Below are positions 1-5,320 of a stretch of DNA of 6,741 nucleotides, piece after piece. Origin of the DNA: Alphaproteobacteria bacterium (GTDB lineage Bacteria > Pseudomonadota > Alphaproteobacteria > CAAGCB01 > CAG-977); the NCBI GenBank assembly GCA_900768845.1, contig CAAGEK010000052.1, forward strand, positions 1 through 6,741. Reading direction: 5' to 3'. Position 1 is the first letter of the stretch. Each line of letters opens with the position of its first letter. Made by a program: the position numbers and the translations under genes. The notes under the pieces are model-generated. The model was not told the DNA's origin. It ran no database searches and saw only the letters and a list, made by a program, of their open reading frames with translations.

Positions 1-365
1 CACTGGCAGGGAAAACGGAGGTGGCACTGGTAGGGAAAACGGAGGTGGCAGGGGCAAGGGAAAATGAAGGTGGCACTGGCAGGGAAAACGGAGGTGGCAC
101 TGGCAGGGAAAACGGAGGTGGCGCGGGCAGGGAAAACGGAGGTGGCGCGGGCAGGGAAAACGGAGGTGGCACTGGCAGGGAAAACGGAGGTGGCAGGGGC
201 AAGGGGAAATGAAGATGGCACGGGCAGGGGAAAATGAAGGTGGCACTGGCAGGGAAAACGGAGGTGGCACTGGCAGGGGAAATGGGAATGGCACAGGCAT
301 GGAAAATGAAGGTGGCGCGGGCAAGAAGAAATGAAAGAGGCTCAGGCAAGGGAAAATGAAAAAGG
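1..365. repeat. Tandem array of fifteen 24-25 bp purine-rich units (minisatellite)
   Basis: Fifteen contiguous units with no spacers. The common unit begins CACTGGCA and ends GGGAAAACGGAGGTGG (units at 1, 74, 98, 170 and 244). Units at 122 and 146 start CGCGGGCA instead. Ten units are 24 bp. Five are 25 bp (starts 49, 194, 219, 316, 341), and in these the AACGG core becomes AATGA. The last four units (268-365) are the most divergent, as expected at the edge of an array. The array continues past the left edge, so its full size is unknown. The plus strand is almost free of pyrimidine runs. In one plus frame the 24 bp unit reads Gly-Thr-Gly-Arg-Glu-Asn-Gly-Gly, but the 25 bp units shift the frame and bring in TGA stops. 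It may be the decayed 3' end of an off-window plus-strand gene or a non-coding minisatellite. I cannot decide which. The repeat structure itself is directly visible. Confidence 0.95.
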
Positions 366-402
366 AGGGATGCTATCCCCCCTTTTTTGATTGAGCCTCT
401 TT
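334..402. terminator. Nested double-hairpin terminator at the array edge, probably bidirectional
   Basis: The inner hairpin pairs 359-371 with 375-387 around a 3-nt loop. It has 13 pairs with one A/C mismatch on the plus strand, which becomes a G-U wobble on the minus-strand transcript. It is flanked by T runs on both strands (TTTTTT at 383-388 on plus, TTTTT on minus). An outer perfect 11-bp stem pairs AAAGAGGCTCA (334-344) with TGAGCCTCTTT (392-402). The structure lies just after the stop codon of the minus-strand metallopeptidase gene, where an intrinsic terminator is expected. Its symmetry would also let it stop transcription arriving from the left on the plus strand. The left arm of the outer stem lies inside the last two repeat units. 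Confidence 0.8.
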
Positions 403-414
403 TCTTTGATATTT

Positions 415-2832
415 TTAACGCGACGACGTGCGGGCGTTTAACGACGCAATCGCCTTGAAATCGGCTTTCATGGTTTTTGCGGGGGCATTCGCTTGGTTTT
501 CGACTTTGTTCATATAGCCTTCCGCAAACTTCATCGCCTTGCGCATCAATGAAGGTTTGGAAGATAAAACGATGCCGCTCATACGCCGGTCGTTTGCAAT
601 ATCGGCAATCAAAGTGAATTTCTGTTCTTCGATTTCCGTCAGCATCTTTTGCGCTTTTTCGGGCGAGGGTGAGCTGAACATCATTTGAAAATCGGTAATC
701 CATTCGGGGTGCTTGCCGCAAGATTTCGCCGTCAATGTGTCCGCCAGCGAAGGACACGAAAGCGTTTGTTCCATCATCTTGTCATTCTTGATGATTTCCG
801 ACGCCGTCAATTGCGTCATTTTTTCCGAAGTCATGACTTTGGTGAATTCGGTGCGATCCTTTCTCAACGCTTTCATCTGTTCGTCAATCGTCATCGAAGA
901 AACGTCGCGTTTGGCCGCCCTTTCCAACATGGCCGTCATTCTGTCCATCGTCGAGAGTTCATAAGAAATGAACGCTGTCAACGCTTCATCGCCCTGCGGG
1001 ATTTCCCCTTTGGCGGGGATGGCTTGGATTTGCTTGAAAACGGTTTGGTTCGCTTTGGCTTTTTCCAAAACGGCGGGGGCGTTGGCGATAAATTCCCCGT
1101 TCAGGGTATCCATTTTCTCCTGACCGATGGGGTCGTTTACGGACGCTTTGCGGACGGCTTCCTTTTCCTCGGTAATCGTGGAAATCAAAGCGTCCTTGTC
1201 CGCTCCGCCGTGTGAGATTTTATCGTAAACGGAAGAACGCCATTCGGCGACCAAGGCCATTTTCGTAAGCAACTGAGCGATTTGTTCTTCGGTCATTTCC
1301 GGCTCGTTCTGCGGCCGGATGATCCCTAACGCTTCGTCGATTTCCGCTTCGTGGCGGGCGGCTTTACGCTTTTCACGATCGGCGTAGGCCTTTTCAATCT
1401 GTTCACGGGGGACGGGCATCCTGTTAAAAGCTTCTTCCGTCCTTTTCTTGATTTGGTCGATAACCGGATTGGGGTTGTTGTCAACCAAATCGACGCGTAA
1501 ACGGCTCATTTCCTCTTTGCTCAGGCCGTATTCCTTGGAAATTTTATCGGCCAGATCCAAAACTTCGACGTCTTTCATTTTCATCAAAGAACCGTCGGCC
1601 AGCTTTTCATTGGCGATTTTTATCGCTGCGTCGACGACGCCCGTCGTATAATACGCCAGATGGTCGCCCGCCTGTTTCAATTCGGCGTAACGGTCGCTGT
1701 TATCCTGCAAGGTTTTCAGCTCGGCGACTTCTTTGGTGTCGCCTTTTTTGATTTTGCGGTTCTTTTCGGCTTCTTTGTCAATTGCGCGTTCAATGCGGGT
1801 CGTCGGCTGTTTTTCCGTGTATTTTTTAACAAGGTTGTTCATCGTTTCAATGCGGACGTCGCCGATTAAAACGGAAATGTCCGTTTGTCCGTAGTCGCGT
1901 GCCAGCTGAAGAACGGCATGGGCGTCCGCCAGACATTCCGTCCGATGGCGCGCAAGCTGGGCGTCGACGTTGTTTTCCGTGTAATGCTTTTTGTATCCGC
2001 CTTTGTGCGCGGGATCCAAAGCGTGACCGAATTCGTGATACAGGGTGAACTGTTGCAACTGGCGGCGGGTGACGCCTTCCTTTTCCATGCGTTCTTTGAC
2101 GCCCGGAACCCAATAGAACATATCGTCGACCAGCGTGTCGGGGTTGTCGCCGACGACAAGGCTGATATTGCGGTCGCCTTCGATGTTTTTCTTTGTGACA
2201 TTGACGGGGTTTGTCGAGCTGAAAGCGTTACTGCCCGTGATGGCGGCGTCAATGACGGGTTCGACGTAGTCTTCGCCGATGGGGGTTTTGCCGTACACAT
2301 CCGCCTGTTTCAATTTTTCGACGATGTGCAGATACAGCGATTTTCCGATACTGCGGTCGGGTTCGCTGTCGGCGGCGTAGCGTCCCATGACGACGTCGGG
2401 ATCGATGACGAACAAAGTCATATCCGGACGGACGTTGCGGAAACGTTCTTCGATTTGTTTAAAGAAACGGTGGTTTTCCGTATCTAAAATATAATCCTTG
2501 GACGGTTCTCCGATCGACACCGTGCAATTTTCGCCGTCAATTCCGGGTTCGATGAACGAGGTCTGGCCTTCGGGAAGCAAACCGAAGAAAGGGCGATCCT
2601 GAATGTACTCGGGGCGTTTTTCACCGCATTCAAAAACGCGGACGGTTCCGTTTTTCATAAAGCTTTTTAATTTTTCGGACGTTTGGGTATCCAGTTGCAC
2701 TTCAGCCATAAGCCTTGCCCTCTCAATATCAATTTCTTGCCGGCGTTGCGCCGTTTTTTTCAAATCCGCCCGCCGTGCCGTTTTGACGGCGTGTCGCCGG
2801 ACTTTAAAGATGTTTTCCGTAAAAAGGCGCAT
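415..2832 (-). CDS. Uncharacterised HExxH (gluzincin-like) metallopeptidase-domain protein, 805 aa
   Basis: I do not recognise a named family. Residues 266-270 are HEFGH, followed by ALD, the classic zinc-binding and catalytic helix in which the two His bind zinc and the Glu activates water. About 30 residues on, RTECLADAHA (297-306) supplies Glu299 as a likely third ligand in a gluzincin-like arrangement; His305 is an alternative. Residues 50-260 look like a mixed alpha/beta domain. The remaining 500 residues are highly charged and almost entirely helix-forming, with probable coiled-coil stretches near 345-395, 455-500 and 620-690. No signal peptide or membrane segment is visible. The N-terminus is strongly basic (many Arg/Lys in residues 10-40), so the product is cytoplasmic or exported by a leaderless route. 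The ATG at 2832 is the first start after an in-frame stop (2869-2871), and its codon use matches the rest of the gene, but it has no clear ribosome-binding site. An alternative start at 2709 does. The gene appears to be transcribed alone. Coding status is near certain; peptidase activity is inferred from the motif. Confidence 0.9.
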   Translation of the reverse strand: MRLFTENIFKVRRHAVKTARRADLKKTAQRRQEIDIERARLMAEVQLDTQTSEKLKSFMKNGTVRVFECGEKRPEYIQDRPFFGLLPEGQTSFIEPGIDGENCTVSIGEPSKDYILDTENHRFFKQIEERFRNVRPDMTLFVIDPDVVMGRYAADSEPDRSIGKSLYLHIVEKLKQADVYGKTPIGEDYVEPVIDAAITGSNAFSSTNPVNVTKKNIEGDRNISLVVGDNPDTLVDDMFYWVPGVKERMEKEGVTRRQLQQFTLYHEFGHALDPAHKGGYKKHYTENNVDAQLARHRTECLADAHAVLQLARDYGQTDISVLIGDVRIETMNNLVKKYTEKQPTTRIERAIDKEAEKNRKIKKGDTKEVAELKTLQDNSDRYAELKQAGDHLAYYTTGVVDAAIKIANEKLADGSLMKMKDVEVLDLADKISKEYGLSKEEMSRLRVDLVDNNPNPVIDQIKKRTEEAFNRMPVPREQIEKAYADREKRKAARHEAEIDEALGIIRPQNEPEMTEEQIAQLLTKMALVAEWRSSVYDKISHGGADKDALISTITEEKEAVRKASVNDPIGQEKMDTLNGEFIANAPAVLEKAKANQTVFKQIQAIPAKGEIPQGDEALTAFISYELSTMDRMTAMLERAAKRDVSSMTIDEQMKALRKDRTEFTKVMTSEKMTQLTASEIIKNDKMMEQTLSCPSLADTLTAKSCGKHPEWITDFQMMFSSPSPEKAQKMLTEIEEQKFTLIADIANDRRMSGIVLSSKPSLMRKAMKFAEGYMNKVENQANAPAKTMKADFKAIASLNARTSSR
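2713..2724 (-). promoter_or_regulatory. Shine-Dalgarno-like site for an alternative internal start (ATG 2707-2709)
   Basis: On the minus strand, GAGAGGG (2718-2724) lies 8 nt and AAGG (2713-2716) lies 3 nt before the ATG that encodes Met42 of the long reading frame. Starting there would give a 764-residue protein without the basic N-terminal extension. The upstream ATG at 2832 has no comparable site, so this signal bears on the choice of start, though purine-rich coding sequence can mimic it. Confidence 0.35.
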
Positions 2833-2862
2833 TTTTGTACGCGCTTTTTTACCGACCCGTTC

Positions 2863-2891
2863 ATAATGCTATGTTTCGGGCTACAAGTCAA
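2863..2891 (-). promoter_or_regulatory. Putative sigma70-type promoter of the metallopeptidase gene
   Basis: On the minus strand, TTGACT (2886-2891; 5 of 6 to the -35 consensus) is followed after exactly 17 nt by CATTAT (2863-2868; 4 of 6 to the -10 consensus). Transcription would start near 2856, giving a leader of about 24 nt to the ATG at 2832. It lies between the malQ terminator and the gene, which supports independent transcription. This is predicted from consensus only. Confidence 0.5.
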
Positions 2892-2913
2892 CTGTTTTTG
2901 GACAAAAAAACAG
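2892..2913. promoter_or_regulatory. Inverted repeat abutting the -35 box, possible operator
   Basis: Perfect 8-bp arms CTGTTTTT (2892-2899) and AAAAACAG (2906-2913) are separated by 6 nt. The site touches the upstream edge of the predicted -35 box of the metallopeptidase promoter, a usual position for a regulator site. The arms are A/T-rich, so a chance palindrome is possible. It is a poor terminator candidate because of its low G+C. Confidence 0.3.
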
Positions 2914-2934
2914 CAAGAAAATCATGGACAAAAT

Positions 2935-2962
2935 AAAAAAGCCGCACGGTCGGCGGCTTTTT
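2935..2962 (-). terminator. Intrinsic terminator downstream of malQ
   Basis: A perfect 10-bp stem pairs AAAAAGCCGC (2936-2945) with GCGGCTTTTT (2953-2962) around a 7-nt loop. On the minus strand it is followed by a T-rich tract (T-runs broken by one A). It begins about 22 nt after the malQ stop codon and separates malQ from the metallopeptidase gene. The flanking A and T runs could give weaker termination on the plus strand as well. Confidence 0.85.
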
Positions 2963-2984
2963 GTCAAGGCGTCAAGCCGGAAAA

Positions 2985-5210
2985 TCAGGCTTCGTGGCGT
3001 TCCTGACGGATGACGGCGAGAACTTCGCGCATTTCGGGGCTGTTTTCCATTTCTCCGATGTTCAAGGGGAGTTTCAGTCGCCAGTTCGGATATTCGTTCG
3101 TTGTTCCGGGGACGTTGATCATTTCCGTTTGCCCGAAAATGTCTTCAAAACGTACAAGGAAAATCGAGCTTTTGGTTCTGGCGATGAAGCGGTTTGTCGT
3201 TGTAATCAACCGGCGGCGCAGACGCGGGTCTTTCATGATATCCAGACGGGTCGGCACGTCGTCGCTCCATAATCCTTCGCTTTTAAAGGATTCAATCATT
3301 TTCTTGCAGATGTTCAAACGCTCTTCGCACGCTTTTTCATATTGTTCCCTGCTCAGGAACAGGTTGCATTTTTTGAACGTTTCCAAATCGTAGAAAGTCC
3401 AGTAAGCGGGAATGCTGGGCTGGTCGTGCGTACTGACCTGCGCCAGAGAGAAGGGGAAGTATTTCGTCGTCGGGAAAAACGCGCCGTTTTTGTCGCGTTG
3501 ACGGTGCAAAACCTTGGTGGAAAACAGGCGAGCCTGATACATTTTTCCGCGAAAACCCCTGGGGACGGTTCCCAAATCTTCGCCGATGACGATGCACTTG
3601 GAACGCATACTTTCAATGGCGATGATCGCCAGCAACGTCCGCATGGAATAATGGATGTACGCTCCGTTGACGACTTTTTCGTCGCCGTTCAGTTCGGGAG
3701 CCCAGAATAAACGGTACAATCCCATGACGTGATCAATGCGCAACGCTCCGGCGTATTTCATGTTAAAACGCATCAAGTCGCGGTAATGCATATAGGAATC
3801 TTCGTTTAATGCGATCTGGTTCGGCGTGGCGAATCCCCAACGCTGACCTCTCGGCCGCATCTGGTCGGGCGGTGCGCCGATATCGACGCCTTTGACGTAC
3901 GAAGAGGGATGAGCCCACGGTTCCGCACCGTCCGAAGCGACGCCGACGGCTTGATCCTGATATAATCCGATTTTGAAATTCAAACGTTTGCTTTTTTCAA
4001 AAACGGCGGCCAGCTGACGGTCGGCAACCCAATGGATGAATTTGAAAAAGTCGATGCGACCGGCGTTTTCTTCGGCGAAATTCCGGATTTCCGGCGTATC
4101 GGCGCGTCTGAACCCTTCGGGCCATTCCTTTTGCGCCGGAGCGGGAAATCCGTTTCCGATTTTTTCGCGCAACGTTTCAAAAATGCACAATTCGTCCAAA
4201 GACGGCGTGTGAGAACGTTTGAATTCTTCAAAATCCTCGTGACGGCGGCGGTCTTCTTCGTCTTCCGAAGAGTCAAGTTCCCGAAAAGTCTTGTACACCA
4301 ATTCCAAAGCCCGCGTCTTCAAATCGCTGACACACTGGTAATCGACCAGTTTCGTCCCTCTGGCGTTTTGCAGACGCATTTGAAATTCAAAAGAATTGAC
4401 AAGCCCTTGCGCTTCGTCGCTTTTGGCGTATTCGGGGACGGCTTCGACGTCAATGTACAAAGGGTTCAGGTACAACCGGCTGCTCGGGCGGTAGGGAGAG
4501 GCTTCGCCGGGGTTGTCGTGAAACAGCGCGTTCAGGGGGTTCAATCCGATGATGTCGGCTCCCTGACGTTTCAAAATGTCCAACAACGCGCTCAGATCCG
4601 TAAAGTCGCCGATGCCCCAGTTCCGTTCCGAACGCAAAGCGTACAGTTGAACGGGAACGCCCCAGATGCGGTCGACGTTTTTAAAGGATTCCATACCTTC
4701 GGGAGTATATCCTTTGGGCGGGGCGACCAGCAACGCCGAAACCGCACGGACTCCTTCATAAGAAACGCTTAATTTGTGATACCCGACGGGCAATTCGTTT
4801 GCGACGGTGAAACGGTATGCGTTGAATGGGGTTTTGTCAATGACGGCCGCATCGAATTTTTCCGCCGTTTTCAAATCGACCGAACCGGCCAGTTTGCTTC
4901 CGTCTTCCAGCTCGATTTCCCATTCGGCGGAGCTTTTCCCCGTTTCGGGCAGACGGATTTCGCATTTGACGGGAAATTCATCCGTCAAAACCACGGTCGT
5001 CGGAGCGATCCGCCGTTTCCACAACCGTTCTTTAAAACGTTTCAGGGACGCCTCCCGTTCCTTGGGGGTTGCGGCGGGAATTCCCATGGCTTTCAGAAAA
5101 AAAAGCTTTGTTTCTTCGGGGGTGTAATGCACTTGTCCCGCTTTGTCCGTATATTCGGAAGCAATGCCGACGATTTCGGCCAGATCGTCTAAGACGGTTG
5201 ACGTTGCCAT
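2985..5210 (-). CDS. malQ: 4-alpha-glucanotransferase (amylomaltase, GH77)
   Basis: A cytoplasmic enzyme that transfers alpha-1,4-glucan segments between maltodextrins and releases glucose, part of maltose, maltodextrin or glycogen use. The 741-residue length fits the long E. coli type (about 690 aa), which has an N-terminal beta-rich domain before the GH77 barrel. Motifs in order, numbered from the ATG: SPYRPSSR (238-245), VGVASDGAEPWA (422-433), GAPPD (445-449), RIDHVMG with nucleophile Asp493, GEDLGTVP with acid/base Glu544, THDQPS with Asp596, and NVPGTTNEYPNWR near the C-terminus. All three catalytic carboxylates are present. A longer frame opens at a TTG at 5225, but the ATG at 5210 has AAGGA (5216-5220) five nt upstream and is preferred. 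A very acidic/basic stretch around 312-333 looks like a family-variable insert. The gene has its own promoter and terminators on both sides. No other glycogen or maltose genes are in view. Confidence 0.96.
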   Translation of the reverse strand: MATSTVLDDLAEIVGIASEYTDKAGQVHYTPEETKLFFLKAMGIPAATPKEREASLKRFKERLWKRRIAPTTVVLTDEFPVKCEIRLPETGKSSAEWEIELEDGSKLAGSVDLKTAEKFDAAVIDKTPFNAYRFTVANELPVGYHKLSVSYEGVRAVSALLVAPPKGYTPEGMESFKNVDRIWGVPVQLYALRSERNWGIGDFTDLSALLDILKRQGADIIGLNPLNALFHDNPGEASPYRPSSRLYLNPLYIDVEAVPEYAKSDEAQGLVNSFEFQMRLQNARGTKLVDYQCVSDLKTRALELVYKTFRELDSSEDEEDRRRHEDFEEFKRSHTPSLDELCIFETLREKIGNGFPAPAQKEWPEGFRRADTPEIRNFAEENAGRIDFFKFIHWVADRQLAAVFEKSKRLNFKIGLYQDQAVGVASDGAEPWAHPSSYVKGVDIGAPPDQMRPRGQRWGFATPNQIALNEDSYMHYRDLMRFNMKYAGALRIDHVMGLYRLFWAPELNGDEKVVNGAYIHYSMRTLLAIIAIESMRSKCIVIGEDLGTVPRGFRGKMYQARLFSTKVLHRQRDKNGAFFPTTKYFPFSLAQVSTHDQPSIPAYWTFYDLETFKKCNLFLSREQYEKACEERLNICKKMIESFKSEGLWSDDVPTRLDIMKDPRLRRRLITTTNRFIARTKSSIFLVRFEDIFGQTEMINVPGTTNEYPNWRLKLPLNIGEMENSPEMREVLAVIRQERHEA

Positions 5211-5215
5211 GGATG

Positions 5216-5220
5216 TCCTT
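5216..5220 (-). promoter_or_regulatory. malQ ribosome-binding site
   Basis: On the minus strand AAGGA lies five nt before the ATG at 5208-5210. It decides the start in favour of this ATG over the in-frame TTG at 5223-5225, which would place the site inside the coding region. Confidence 0.75.
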
Positions 5221-5247
5221 TCCAAATCAAGAGCTGAAAGTTTTTAT

Positions 5248-5276
5248 AAAATATCGTTTTTTTTTAAACGTTTCAA
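5248..5276 (-). promoter_or_regulatory. Putative sigma70-type promoter of malQ
   Basis: On the minus strand, TTGAAA (5271-5276) is followed after 17 nt by TATTTT (5248-5253). The spacer includes a 9-nt A run. Transcription would start near 5241, giving a leader of about 30 nt. The site lies directly after the terminator of the upstream gene, where malQ would need its own promoter. This is predicted from consensus only. Confidence 0.5.
5263..5276. promoter_or_regulatory. LacI/GalR-type operator candidate over the malQ -35 box
   Basis: The exact 8-bp palindrome AAACGTTT (5266-5273) sits in a 14-bp near-palindrome, TTGAAACGTTTAAA on the minus strand, with one mismatched pair. LacI/GalR-family regulators typically bind palindromes with a central CG of the form AANCGNTT, and many control sugar genes. 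The site overlaps the predicted -35 hexamer, so binding would be expected to repress malQ. No regulator gene is in the window, so this is inference from motif and position. Confidence 0.4.
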
Positions 5277-5284
5277 TCTTTATC

Positions 5285-5314
5285 AAAAAAAAGCCTCCGG
5301 AAAACGGAGGCTTT
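5285..5314 (-). terminator. Intrinsic terminator downstream of the Cys-rich/beta-helix gene
   Basis: A perfect 10-bp stem pairs AAAGCCTCCG (5290-5299) with CGGAGGCTTT (5305-5314) around a 5-nt loop, followed on the minus strand by a run of eight T (complement of 5285-5292). It starts a few nt after the stop codon at 5321-5323. It is a textbook strong terminator and indicates that malQ is not cotranscribed with this gene. Confidence 0.92.
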
Positions 5315-5320
5315 AGGGTT

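Noticed and set aside
3..212. Plus-strand protein gene of about 63-70 residues in the repeat
   Set aside because: It has no start other than a repeat-internal GTG, the frame is shifted by 25-bp units, and it consists only of repeat. It could be the tail of an off-window gene, so it is described under the array and not called as a CDS.
1..300. Proline-rich open frame on the minus strand from an ATG at 298-300 to the left edge
   Set aside because: The minus strand of the array lacks stop codons in all frames because the plus strand is purine-rich. There is no ribosome-binding site, and the frame lies beyond the terminator of the minus-strand gene.
1..365. CRISPR array
   Set aside because: The units are contiguous with no unique spacers, vary in sequence and have 24-25 bp periods. 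This is a tandem minisatellite.
685..1215. 176-codon plus-strand open frame
   Set aside because: Antisense shadow of the metallopeptidase gene, with low-complexity Arg/Phe-rich content and no initiation signals.
1885..2487. 200-codon plus-strand open frame
   Set aside because: Antisense shadow across the HEFGH region. The minus-strand frame has the recognisable motif and coherent protein composition.
2833..2984. Small gene or RNA gene between malQ and the metallopeptidase gene
   Set aside because: The interval is accounted for by a terminator, an inverted repeat and a promoter. No tRNA-like fold or credible short reading frame was seen.
4032..4772. 246-codon plus-strand open frame opposite malQ
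   Set aside because: It overlaps conserved GH77 coding sequence on the other strand. Its Phe/Arg/Val-rich translation is typical of complementary-strand noise.
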